Shown here one piece after another: positions 54,115-64,000 of a DNA stretch of 64,000 nt (positions are counted from its first letter, which is position 1; the number at the start of each line of letters is the position of its first letter). Source of the stretch: JAJPKK01 sp963781195 (GTDB lineage: Bacteria; Pseudomonadota; Alphaproteobacteria; Rhizobiales; Xanthobacteraceae); NCBI GenBank assembly GCA_963781195.1, contig CAWAEZ010000011.1, forward strand, positions 620,001 through 684,000, given 5' to 3'. The position numbers were made by a program, and so were the translations under genes. The notes below the pieces were generated by a model, which was given only the letters and a program-made list of their open reading frames with translations, was not told the origin of the DNA and made no database searches.

Positions 54115-55380
54115 TCAGGCGCTCGCCCCCGCGTCGCCGGCGCGATCCGCGTAGATGTAGAGCGGCCGCGCGGTGCCTTCCACGACTTCCTTGGAGATCA
54201 CCACCTCTTCGACGCCTTCGAGGCTCGGCAGGTCGAACATGGTGTCGAGCAGGATGCTCTCCATGATGGAGCGCAGGCCGCGCGCGCCGGTCTTGCGCTC
54301 GATCGCCTTGCGGGCGATCGCGCCGAGCGCCTCCTCGGCGAGGCTGAGGTCGATGCTCTCCATCTCGAACAGCCGCTGATACTGCTTCACCAGCGCGTTC
54401 TTCGGCTCGAGCAGGATGCGCTTGAGCGCGGGCTCGTCGAGATCCTCGAGCGTGGCGACCACCGGGAGGCGGCCGACGAACTCCGGGATCAGGCCGTATT
54501 TGAGCAGGTCTTCCGGCTCTACCTCGCGGAAGATCTCGCCCGCCTTGCGATCCTCCGGCGCCGCCACCCGGGCGCCGAAGCCGATCGAGGTCGAGCGGCC
54601 GCGCGACGAGATGATCTTCTCGAGGCCCGAGAAGGCGCCGCCGCACACGAACAGGATGTTGGTGGTATCGACCTGCAGGAACTCCTGCTGGGGATGCTTG
54701 CGGCCGCCCTGCGGAGGCACCGACGCGACGGTGCCTTCCATGATCTTGAGCAGCGCCTGCTGCACGCCCTCGCCCGACACGTCGCGGGTGATCGACGGAT
54801 TGTCGGATTTCCGACTAATCTTGTCGATCTCGTCGATGTAGACGATGCCGCGCTGGGCCCGCTCGACATTGTAGTCGGCCGACTGCAGCAGCTTGAGGAT
54901 GATGTTCTCCACGTCCTCGCCCACATAGCCCGCCTCGGTGAGCGTGGTGGCGTCGGCCATGGTGAACGGCACGTCGAGGATGCGCGCCAGCGTCTGCGCC
55001 AGCAACGTCTTGCCCGAGCCGGTCGGCCCGATCAGCAGGATGTTGGACTTCGCGAGCTCGACGTCGTTGTGCTTGGTCTGGTGGTTGAGCCGCTTGTAGT
55101 GATTGTGGACGGCGACCGACAGCACCTTCTTGGCGTGATCCTGACCGATGACATAGTCATCGAGCACCTTGCGGATCTCCTTGGGGGTGGGGATGCCATC
55201 CCGCGACTTCACCAGCGAGGTCTTGTTCTCCTCACGGATGATGTCCATGCAGAGCTCGACGCATTCATCGCAGATGAAAACCGTCGGGCCCGCGATCAGC
55301 TTGCGCACCTCATGCTGGCTCTTGCCACAGAACGAGCAATAGAGCGTGTTCTTCGAATCGCTACCGCCGACCTTGCTCAT
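54115..55380 (-). CDS. clpX: ATP-dependent Clp protease ATP-binding subunit ClpX
   Basis: Unfoldase that feeds tagged proteins to ClpP, 421 residues. The N-terminal zinc domain has C15, C18, C37 and C40. Walker A is GPTGSGKT (118-125), Walker B GIVYIDEIDK. The conserved pore and ClpP-contact regions GYVGEDVEN and IGFGARV, and sensor 2 in TGARGLRSIMES, are intact. The ATG at 55380 has GGAGAAGGGA directly upstream and gives the normal MSKVGGSDSKN start. It is separated from clpP by 357 bases, so it probably has its own promoter as well. Confidence 0.98.
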   Translation of the reverse strand: MSKVGGSDSKNTLYCSFCGKSQHEVRKLIAGPTVFICDECVELCMDIIREENKTSLVKSRDGIPTPKEIRKVLDDYVIGQDHAKKVLSVAVHNHYKRLNHQTKHNDVELAKSNILLIGPTGSGKTLLAQTLARILDVPFTMADATTLTEAGYVGEDVENIILKLLQSADYNVERAQRGIVYIDEIDKISRKSDNPSITRDVSGEGVQQALLKIMEGTVASVPPQGGRKHPQQEFLQVDTTNILFVCGGAFSGLEKIISSRGRSTSIGFGARVAAPEDRKAGEIFREVEPEDLLKYGLIPEFVGRLPVVATLEDLDEPALKRILLEPKNALVKQYQRLFEMESIDLSLAEEALGAIARKAIERKTGARGLRSIMESILLDTMFDLPSLEGVEEVVISKEVVEGTARPLYIYADRAGDAGASA

Positions 55381-55737
55381 TCCCTTCTCCGCGGATCCCT
55401 GGCACCTGCGCGCACTACGAAGCGCATGCCGACTCCTGCCTATATATTTGCGAACTCCGGCCGCCGCCGCCAACCCCACGCGAAAACGTCATCACTCGTT
55501 CGCTAACGAAGCACGCTACGGACACTATAATCAAGATTCCGCTAATGATGACAATTCTACCATCGGTGGCGCTTCCACCGCCACGAACCCCTGCAAAAAC
55601 CCCGCCAACTCCTGATCTGGCGTGATCTTTATGGCGGAATCAAAGCGATGCGCGGCCCCGGCGGATTGTGTCCGCCAGGCAACAACGGTCATGCAAGTGC
55701 GACCGAATGCGAAGATCAGATCCTCTGGAAACGAGGA
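55381..55737. other. clpP-clpX intergenic region with candidate clpX promoter
   Basis: 357 bases without a gene. On the minus strand TTGTCA (55549-55554) and TATAGT (55524-55529) are 19 bases apart in an AT-rich patch, a possible clpX promoter about 145 bases before the start. A 7-base inverted repeat GATCCTC/GAGGATC around 55720-55740 overlaps the clpP stop; without a T run it is a weak terminator at best. Confidence 0.4.
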
Positions 55738-56367
55738 TCAAACCTTCTCCACCGCCTCGAAGCGCTTGTCGATCACCCTGTCGACCAGGCCGAAATCGCG
55801 CGCACCTTCGGCGGTGAAGAACTGATCGCGCTCCAGCGCATCCTCGATCTTCTTGATCGCCTGACCGGTGTGCTTCTGGTAGATCTCGTTGAGACGCTTG
55901 CGAATGTTCAGGATTTCCTGGGCGTGGATCATGATGTCCGAGGCTTGGCCCTGGAAACCGCCGGACGGCTGGTGGACCATCACCCGCGCATTGGGCAGGG
56001 CAAAGCGCATATCCTTGGCCCCCGACGCGAGCAGCAGCGAACCCATCGAGGCTGCCTGGCCGACGCACAGGGTGGACACCGCCGGTCGGACGAACTGCAT
56101 GGTGTCATAAATCGCCAGTCCCGATGTCACAACTCCGCCAGGGGAGTTGATGTACATCGAGATTTCCTTCTTCGGGTTCTCTGCCTCGAGGAACAGAAGC
56201 TGCGCCACGATCAGCGCGGACATGCCGTCCTCGACCGGCCCGGTGATGAAGATGATGCGCTCCTTCAACAGGCGGGAATAGATGTCGTAGGCGCGTTCAC
56301 CACGGTTGGTCTGCTCGACCACCATGGGAACGAGGTAATTCATGTAAGTGTCCAACGGATCGCGCAT
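55738..56367 (-). CDS. clpP: ATP-dependent Clp protease proteolytic subunit ClpP
   Basis: Serine peptidase that forms the 14-subunit barrel of the ClpXP machine, 209 residues. The catalytic triad is visible: S107 (GQAASMGS), H132 (RVMVHQPSGG) and D181 (ALERDQFFTA). The N-terminal stretch MRDPLDTYMNYLVPMVVEQT includes the usual propeptide region. It lies between tig and clpX on the same strand, the standard tig-clpP-clpX-lon order. Confidence 0.98.
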   Translation of the reverse strand: MRDPLDTYMNYLVPMVVEQTNRGERAYDIYSRLLKERIIFITGPVEDGMSALIVAQLLFLEAENPKKEISMYINSPGGVVTSGLAIYDTMQFVRPAVSTLCVGQAASMGSLLLASGAKDMRFALPNARVMVHQPSGGFQGQASDIMIHAQEILNIRKRLNEIYQKHTGQAIKKIEDALERDQFFTAEGARDFGLVDRVIDKRFEAVEKV

Positions 56368-56591
56368 GTTCCAACCTGTTCTGTCCGGCCCGCCGGGCCA
56401 ACGGCCGGCCCCCTCGTTGCAGGCCCCTCCCGGGTACCCTCGGCGGAACCGGATATAGGGGCTGACGGCCGACCGGCAAGGGCGGCGGTTCTGAGCTCCG
56501 GCCCGTCGCTTGCCGCTTGCCCGTCGCTGACCGCCTGCCCCGTCGCTTGCCGCGGCCCTTCGCTCCGGCCCCGCCGTCTAACCGGCCTTCG

Positions 56592-57953
56592 TCAACTCGC
56601 CGGGGCTTCGACGTCGTCGTCCTTGAAGAGCTCTTCCTTGCTGACCGGCTTCTCGGTCACCTGGGCGAGCTCGACGATGAAGTCGACCACCTTCTCCTCG
56701 TAGAGCGGCGCCCGCACGCTCGCCGTCGCGCCCGGATTCTTCTGGTAGAAGTCCCAGACTTCCTTTTCGCGGCCGGGATATTGCCGGATGCGCTCCATCA
56801 GGGCGCGCGACATCTCGTCGTCCGACACCTTGATATTGTTCTTCTCGCCGATCTCCGCAAGCACGAGGCCGAGCCGGACCCGGCGGTCGGCGATGGCGCG
56901 GTATTCGGCGCTCGCCTTCTCCTCCGTCGTCCCCTCGTCCTCGAACGTCCGGTTCTGCGACTTGAGGTCGGACATCACCGTGTTCCAGACGTTCTTGTAC
57001 TCCTCCTCGACCAGGGTCGGGGGCGCTTCGAACTTGTGCAGCGCGTCGAGCTTGTCGAGCAGCGCGCGCTTGAGCTTCTGCCGGCTCGCGGCCGCATAGT
57101 CCTGGGCAATCCGGTCGCGGACCGCGGCGCGCAGCTTGTCGAGCGACTCGAGCCCGAGCGAGATGGCGAACGCATCGTCGATGGTGACCGTGCCGGGGCT
57201 CTCCACCGCCTTGGCCGTCACCGCGAAGTCGGCCGTCTTTCCGGCAAGCTGCGGCGAGCCGTAGTTCTCCGGAAAAGCGACGGTGACCGTCCGGTTCTCG
57301 CCCGTGCCGATGCCGACGAGCTGGTCCTCGAATCCGGGAATGAAGCTCTTCGAACCGATCACGACCGGGACATCCTCGCCGGCCCCACCTTCGAACGGCA
57401 CGCCGTCGATCGTCCCGGTGAATGAGATCGTCACCCGGTCGCCATCCTCGGCTTTGCCGTCCTCCGGCTTGGCGGCGAAGGGGCGATTCTGGTCGGCGAT
57501 CTTCTGGAGCGCTTCGTTGATCTCGTCGTCGGCGACCGGAGTGGTGAGCTTCTCCAGGGCGATGGTCTTGAAATCGGCCAGGGTGATCGCGGGCACGACC
57601 TCCAGCGCCACCGTATAGGCAAGGTCGGTCTTGCCTTCGATGACGCGCTCGATCTCTTCCTGGTCCTCCGTCATCGTGATCTTGGGGTCCATCGCGAGCT
57701 TGAACCCGTGATCGGTCACGATCTTGGCGTTGGTCTCGCGGACCATCTGGTCGATGGTCTCGGCCATCACCGCGCGGCCGTAGACGCGCTTGAGATGGGC
57801 AACCGGCACCTTGCCCGGACGGAAGCCGTTGATCTTCACCTGGTCCTTCATCTGGACGAGGCGGTCGTTGACCCGGGTCGAGAGATCGGTCGCCGGCACG
57901 ACGACGCGATACTCGCGCTTGAGGCCTTCTGTGCTGGTTTCGGTGACTTGCAT
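56592..57953 (-). CDS. tig: Trigger factor
   Basis: Ribosome-bound chaperone and peptidyl-prolyl isomerase, 453 residues. The ribosome-docking loop is seen as INGFRPGKVPVAHLKRVYG (signature G-F-R-x-G-K-x-P). The FKBP-type domain covers about 160-245 (GDRVTISFTGTIDGVPFEGG), and the helical C-terminal cradle follows to the end. The acidic C terminus (FKDDDVEAPAS) is usual. It is first in the tig-clpP-clpX-lon group on the minus strand; a short duplicated hairpin lies 57-99 bases upstream of its start. Confidence 0.97.
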   Translation of the reverse strand: MQVTETSTEGLKREYRVVVPATDLSTRVNDRLVQMKDQVKINGFRPGKVPVAHLKRVYGRAVMAETIDQMVRETNAKIVTDHGFKLAMDPKITMTEDQEEIERVIEGKTDLAYTVALEVVPAITLADFKTIALEKLTTPVADDEINEALQKIADQNRPFAAKPEDGKAEDGDRVTISFTGTIDGVPFEGGAGEDVPVVIGSKSFIPGFEDQLVGIGTGENRTVTVAFPENYGSPQLAGKTADFAVTAKAVESPGTVTIDDAFAISLGLESLDKLRAAVRDRIAQDYAAASRQKLKRALLDKLDALHKFEAPPTLVEEEYKNVWNTVMSDLKSQNRTFEDEGTTEEKASAEYRAIADRRVRLGLVLAEIGEKNNIKVSDDEMSRALMERIRQYPGREKEVWDFYQKNPGATASVRAPLYEEKVVDFIVELAQVTEKPVSKEELFKDDDVEAPAS

Positions 57954-58009
57954 TTGCGGACCGTGTTGAACCTTCGTGATCGAAACGTCAGTGAAACGTG
58001 ACGTCAGTT

Positions 58010-58052
58010 AATCATGCGGCGGCGCCGCAAGTGAATCATGCGGCGGTGCCGC
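58010..58052. repeat. Duplicated short hairpin upstream of tig
   Basis: Two direct copies of AATCATGCGGCGG[C/T]GCCGC with a 24-base period. Each can fold as GCGGC/GCCGC. ACGTCAGT is also repeated just to the left (57985 and 58001). They are probably in the tig leader or promoter. Function unknown. Confidence 0.6.
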
Positions 58053-58209
58053 CCGGTGCGGCCGATCCGACGTCTGACGGAACTCCCAGGTGTCCGGACG
58101 AAACCGCCCACCGTCTTCCAACCCCACTTCGCCCCGACCGTCCTCATAAGGCAGTGCGGCGACTTTTCCAAACGGAGGACGGCCGTCTGGGTCGCGCCGC
58201 CGGCCGGCG

Positions 58210-58294
<85 letters not shown>

Positions 58295-58650
58295 GATGGG
58301 CCGCGCCCGGCATGAGGCCGTCCCGCCGGGCGGCGCGGCTTATATCATGGCATGGCGCGGGGCTGCACCAGAAAAAATTGCCCGGGCCGGCGGCCTCTCA
58401 CTGGAGGCTTGCGGCCGTCCGCCCGGCCCATTCCGCCTGCCCTGCAAGGCATCAACTCGGGAACGCGGGTTCCCGGGCCCCTCGGCGCGGGCGGTGCGAC
58501 ACTGAGCCCGCGTCTTATGCGAAGAGATTTGCAGACGACTTGCCGGTCCGAATCGGGTGGTGAGGGAAGCGGGGCGTCTTTTTCGGTATAACGGCCCTCC
58601 CCCGGCTGCCGGGCGCGTCCTTCCGCGCGCCCCGTACTTCGAGTCACGCG
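58295..58650. other. Divergent intergenic region, tRNA-Leu / prpD-like gene
   Basis: 356 bases. It must hold the tRNA-Leu promoter (minus) and that of the prpD-like gene (plus). A 7-base palindrome CGGGAAC-GCGG-GTTCCCG sits at 58458-58475. No coding frame looks real. Confidence 0.4.
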
Positions 58651-60006
58651 ATGGACCAGAACCTCGACCCTTCCGCCGTCACCCTGACCAAGACCCTATG
58701 CGGCCATCTCGCCGGGGCGCGATTCGCCGACCTCACGCCCGCGGCGGTGAACGAAGCCCGCCGCGGCGTGCTCGACTGGATCGGCTGCGCGCTTGCCGGC
58801 AGCGGCCATCCGACCATTAACAAGCTCATCGCGGTGCTCGAGGAAACGGGCGGCCGGCCCCAGGCCCGCGTGCTCGGGCGCAACCTGCGCCTCGGCCTCC
58901 TCGACGCGCCGCTCGCCAACGGCCAGATGGGCCATATCCTCGATTTCGACGACACCCACATGGGCGGGGTCGTCCTCCATGCGAGTTCGCCGATCCTCGC
59001 CGCGCTGTTCGCGCTTGCCGAGCGCGCGCCGGTGAGCGGGCAGGATCTGATGCTCGCCTATGCCGTCGGCTTCGAAGCCGGCGTCCGCACCGGGCGCACG
59101 GCACCCGGTCACCACAAGGGCGGTTGGCATCTGACCGGCACGCTCGGCAGCATCGCCGCGGGCGTCGCGGCGGGGCGGCTGATCGGGCTCGACGGCCAGC
59201 GGCTCACCTATGCGATGGGCATCGCCGCCACCCAGGCCGGCGGGATGCAGCAGAACCGCGGCACCTCCTGCAAGTCGTTCCATGCCGGCAAGGCGGCCGC
59301 CAACGGCGTGCTCGCGGCATTGCTCGCCGAACGTGGCTTCGACAGCACCCAGGAGATCGTGGAGGGTCGCAAGGGCTTTGCGCGCATCTACAGCGATACC
59401 GCCGCCACCGGCGAGCTGACTGCGGGACTCGGCGACGGCTGGGTGATCGAGACCAACGGCCACAAGCCTTACGCCTGCGGCGTCGTGCTCCATCCGTTGA
59501 TCGACGCCATGATCGCGCTGCGCGACCGCGAACGGATCGCGGCGGAGGAGGTCAGCGAGATCCGCCTGCGGGTGCATCCCTTCGTGCTGTCCATCACCGA
59601 CGTGGTCGAACCCTCGAGCGGACTGCAGTCGAAGTTCAGCACCGTGCATTCCGCCGCGGTGGCCCTGGTCGACGGCGCCGCCGGCGTCGCCCAATATTCC
59701 GACGCCCGTGCGAACGACCCGTTGGTGGCGGCGCTGCGACGAAAGGTGGAGGCGGTGGCCGACGAGACGTTGGGAAAAGACGAGGCGTACGCCACCGTCG
59801 TCACCGGGCACGGCTCCCATGACGTCCATATCGCCCATGCGAGCGGCACCGCCGCCAATCCCATGAGCAATGCGGCGATCGAGGCGAAATTCCTCGCCAA
59901 TGCGGCCCCGGTGATTTCCAAGGCGCGCGCCGCCCGCGCCGCGGCGTTCGTGTGGTCGCTCGAGCAGCAGCGCGACGTCGGCGATCTGCTGGAGATGATC
60001 GGCTGA
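58651..60006 (+). CDS. MmgE/PrpD family protein
   Basis: A 451-residue cytosolic protein of the 2-methylcitrate dehydratase superfamily. Family blocks: ARRGVLDWIGCALAGSGHPT near the N end, FDDTHMGGVVLHASSPILAA with the conserved Asp-Asp-x-His, YAVGFEAGVRTGRTAPGHHK, HLTGTLGSIAAGVAAGRLIG and KSFHAGKAAANGVLAALLAE. It probably dehydrates or isomerises a hydroxy acid. No propionate or methylcitrate genes are nearby, so the true substrate may differ. The start is the first ATG after the open frame begins, with no strong ribosome-binding site. Confidence 0.9.
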   Translation: MDQNLDPSAVTLTKTLCGHLAGARFADLTPAAVNEARRGVLDWIGCALAGSGHPTINKLIAVLEETGGRPQARVLGRNLRLGLLDAPLANGQMGHILDFDDTHMGGVVLHASSPILAALFALAERAPVSGQDLMLAYAVGFEAGVRTGRTAPGHHKGGWHLTGTLGSIAAGVAAGRLIGLDGQRLTYAMGIAATQAGGMQQNRGTSCKSFHAGKAAANGVLAALLAERGFDSTQEIVEGRKGFARIYSDTAATGELTAGLGDGWVIETNGHKPYACGVVLHPLIDAMIALRDRERIAAEEVSEIRLRVHPFVLSITDVVEPSSGLQSKFSTVHSAAVALVDGAAGVAQYSDARANDPLVAALRRKVEAVADETLGKDEAYATVVTGHGSHDVHIAHASGTAANPMSNAAIEAKFLANAAPVISKARAARAAAFVWSLEQQRDVGDLLEMIG

Positions 60007-60329
60007 TGATCGGGCCTTTGCATGACGACAGGCTCACGCGCGCCCTCCCTGACCCGCGCGCGCGGGTCAGGGAGCGCGCACTGGGACGATCCAAGTGCTG
60101 CGAACGATTGTGAATTTGGTCGTGGCCCTCGTCGGCCGAAAGCCCTGACGCCGTGCAGGTGGAAACGCTGCATTCCTTCTCCCCACTCCTCCCCCGCGAG
60201 CGGTTCGCGAGCGGTGGAGGGAGGAGCGCATTTTGGACGCTACGCCTTGCGGAGCGTCCGTATCGCTTCGAGGCCACTCCACCTCGATCGCGAAAACCAG
60301 GCGGGTATTTCAAATCCGCCACTGCCAAC
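60007..60329. repeat. Cluster of palindromes between convergent genes
   Basis: A gene-free stretch holding three hairpins: CTCCCTGACCCGCG/CGCGGGTCAGGGAG (60045-60074, perfect 14-base arms); a compound stem CTCCTCC..GGAGGAG around CGCGA/TCGCG (60185-60225); and GGACGCT/AGCGTCC (60234-60258). The first follows the prpD-like stop by 38 bases and may end its transcript or protect its 3' end. Confidence 0.65.
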
Positions 60330-60355
60330 AAAAAAGCCGCCCCGGTTGGGGCGGC
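60330..60355 (-). terminator. Rho-independent terminator
   Basis: On the minus strand GCCGCCCC-AACC-GGGGCGGC is followed by TTTTTT, a textbook terminator 36 bases after the stop of the gene at 60392. Confidence 0.93.
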
Positions 60356-60391
60356 CTCTGGTCGGTGGTGGCCCGGTAGGGCCGCGAGAGA

Positions 60392-60805
60392 TCAGCCGAT
60401 GAAAACGACGCGCTTCTGGGCTTCCGCCTCAGCCGCATTCGTCGGCTGCGCCGGCAGCTGCAGGACGGTGGCTTCCTGGCCTTCGCAGAGTTCGGTCAGG
60501 AGCACGGTCTGGCCGTCCGGGAACTCGAGAGAGTCATGGTGGACGTGCGGCGTATCCCTGTTGACCTGGCGGAAGATCGCCGTCGCATGGGTCAGGTTCT
60601 TGATGCTGCGGCCGAAGAATCGCGGCGATTCCACAGCAACTTCCTTGGTAAAGGCGATTTCAGTGCCCGGCAGCAGGCAGACTGCCGTGGTCCGTTCCTC
60701 CGGTGCCGCGAAGCCGCGCGTTCCGGTGCCGAAGTTTCTTGTGATGAGCTTATCGCCGACCTTAGCTGGGCGCGACGCAACGCCGTGTAGGCTATAGTCA
60801 CACAT
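60392..60805 (-). CDS. Conserved-looking hypothetical protein
   Basis: A 137-residue soluble protein beginning MCDYSLHGVASRPAKVGDKL, with FGTGTRGFAAPEERTTAVCL, FGRSIKNLTHATAIFRQVNR, VHHDSLEFPDGQTVLLTELC and a Gln/Ala-rich end. AAGGAG lies 9 bases before the ATG, and it has its own strong terminator, so it is a single-gene unit. The pattern suggests a beta-rich cytosolic protein. I recognise the MCDYSLH start from uncharacterised Hyphomicrobiales proteins but know no function. Confidence 0.78.
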   Translation of the reverse strand: MCDYSLHGVASRPAKVGDKLITRNFGTGTRGFAAPEERTTAVCLLPGTEIAFTKEVAVESPRFFGRSIKNLTHATAIFRQVNRDTPHVHHDSLEFPDGQTVLLTELCEGQEATVLQLPAQPTNAAEAEAQKRVVFIG

Positions 60806-60986
60806 GGCAAGGAACTCCTTGTTAAGCCCCTTAGTGCCCCCTGTGCTCGCACGAGCAAATTGAATGCCACATGGGGCGAAAGTTTGACTCACGCACGGCG
60901 TCATCCCCATAAAACACCGCGAATTTAGCGAGAGTTTTCGCACCTTGCTGCGCATCGCCCATTGACTGGCCGCCGCACCGTCGTAT

Positions 60987-63032
<2,046 letters not shown>

Positions 63033-63165
63033 CGACGTTCCGCCCTCGTTCGTGGAATTGCGGCACGGTGCGGAAGCGCGGTACTGTCGCCGCGGTCCGT
63101 GTTGCACAGCGGACGTCACCTCGGACCTGCTTATCAAGCGGACTTGCACACCAAAAGGGTCGGCC

Positions 63166-64000
63166 ATGCGTCTCTCCGCGCTCATTTTCGCCGCCGCCGT
63201 CGCCGCGACCGGCGCCACGCCGGCGGCGGCCGACTATCCGGATCGCCTCGTCCGCCTCGTCGTGCCGGTGGCCGCGGGCGGCGGCGTCGACGTGATGGCG
63301 CGGTTGCTGGCGCAGAAGCTCGGCGAGCGCCTCGGCCAGCAGTTCGTGGTCGAGAACCGGGCGGGCGCTGCCGGCATCATCGGCAGCAAGGCGGTCATCG
63401 CCGCGCCTGCGGACGGCTACACGCTGCTCTACACCCCGAGCAGCCTGTCGCTGGCGGTGGTGGTGTCGAAGACGCCGCCCTACGACCTCGCCAAGGATTT
63501 CACCCCGATCGTCGACGTCGCAATCAGCCCGTACGCCATCGTGGTCAATCCCACCCTGCCGGTGAAGTCGTTTCCGGAATTCCTCGCCTATGCCAAGGCC
63601 AATCCGGGCAAGCTCAATTTCAGCTCGGCCGGCGTCGGAAGCGCCTCCCACCTCGCCGCCGAATTGCTGGAGGTGATGGGCGGCATCAAGATGACCCACG
63701 TGCCCAACAAGGGAATGAATCCCGCCCTGATCGACCTGATGTCGGGCCAGGTGCAGGTCCTGTTCGCCAGCGTGCCGAGCCTCTTGTCGGAGAACACCGG
63801 ACGGGTCCGCCCGATCGCGATGGCGGAAAAGAACCGCTCGGCATTGCTTCCGGACATGCCGACCATCGGTAAATCCGGGCTGCCCGGGTTCGAGGTCAGC
63901 AACTGGGCCGGACTGCTGGGGCCGCCGGGTCTCGATCCGGCGATCGTGAAGAAGCTTCATGACGAAATCATCGCCATCCTCGCCACCGAGGACATGAAAG
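63166..64000 (+). CDS. Bug/TctC family periplasmic binding protein (partial)
   Basis: 278 codons before the right edge; about 40-50 residues should be missing. Signal peptide MRLSALIFAAAVAATGATPA ending at AAA/DYP, then YPDRLVRLVVPVAAGGGVDV, the ligand-loop signature, and NRAGAAGIIGSKAVIAAPAD, PYDLAKDFTPIVDVA, YAKANPGKLNFSSAG and GSASHLAAELLEVMGGIKMT. It binds a small carboxylate or similar compound. No membrane partner genes are visible inside the window. It is the second Bug protein here (the other at 18077) and only moderately similar to it. Confidence 0.92.
   Translation, partial: MRLSALIFAAAVAATGATPAAADYPDRLVRLVVPVAAGGGVDVMARLLAQKLGERLGQQFVVENRAGAAGIIGSKAVIAAPADGYTLLYTPSSLSLAVVVSKTPPYDLAKDFTPIVDVAISPYAIVVNPTLPVKSFPEFLAYAKANPGKLNFSSAGVGSASHLAAELLEVMGGIKMTHVPNKGMNPALIDLMSGQVQVLFASVPSLLSENTGRVRPIAMAEKNRSALLPDMPTIGKSGLPGFEVSNWAGLLGPPGLDPAIVKKLHDEIIAILATEDMK

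Noticed and set aside
55720..55740. Terminator for clpP
   Set aside because: The stem overlaps the stop codon and lacks a T run on the coding strand.

Overview
This is a GC-rich chromosomal window from an alphaproteobacterium. It is most likely a member of the Hyphomicrobiales (Rhizobiales) in the Bradyrhizobium/Xanthobacter/Rhodoplanes neighbourhood. This placement is inferred from the 14-gene nuo operon in alphaproteobacterial order, the NuoE tail, a mitochondrial-type NDUFS4 homologue, the ppk-ppx pair beside an HdaA-like gene, several Bug-type binding proteins and the style of the intergenic palindromes. No rRNA or marker comparison was possible.

Layout. 1-15004 (minus): respiratory complex I, nuoA to nuoN, with nuoN running off the left edge. 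A 49-codon gene is nested between nuoF and nuoG, and a palindromic repeat lies between nuoE and nuoD. 15377-23305: small metabolic genes (an alpha/beta hydrolase, an NHL-repeat exported protein, a Bug binding protein, a tartrate dehydrogenase-type enzyme) and a FecBCD-type metal/cofactor ABC importer. 23410-29959: housekeeping block with rnd, ppx, ppk, hdaA and a CDP-alcohol phosphatidyltransferase. 30261-32801: an exported c-type cytochrome just downstream of a ThDP-dependent enzyme that carries a twin-arginine signal, with a 15-bp tandem array covering the end of the cytochrome gene. The ThDP gene has one frameshift. 32971-33276: the NDUFS4-like accessory subunit of complex I.

33371-37370 is a small, visibly AT-richer genomic island inserted at the 3' end of a tRNA-Pro gene. 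A partial tRNA copy marks its far end and a decayed tyrosine recombinase sits next to the tRNA. Its intact cargo is three close-packed minus-strand genes: a secreted protein, a membrane-anchored Mrr-type nuclease with a GYF_2-like tail, and an HNH nuclease. This is the best candidate in the window for an undescribed defence-type system.

37350-44382: tRNA-Pro, DUF192, a double cold-shock protein, a sirtuin, a glyoxalase-like protein, tRNA-Glu and a run of very small, mostly exported or membrane orphan genes. 44829-50470: a second, cytosolic ThDP enzyme followed by an ABC importer of the nitrate/taurine/THI5 type. 51144-58294: tRNA-Val, lon, clpX, clpP, tig and tRNA-Leu, a protein quality-control cluster. 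58651-64000: a MmgE/PrpD protein, a small conserved cytosolic protein with its own terminator, a YgiQ-type radical SAM gene with two compensating indels, and a Bug-type binding protein cut by the right edge.

Three single-base indels in otherwise well-kept genes (one in the ThDP gene, two in the radical SAM gene) may be sequencing errors rather than true decay.
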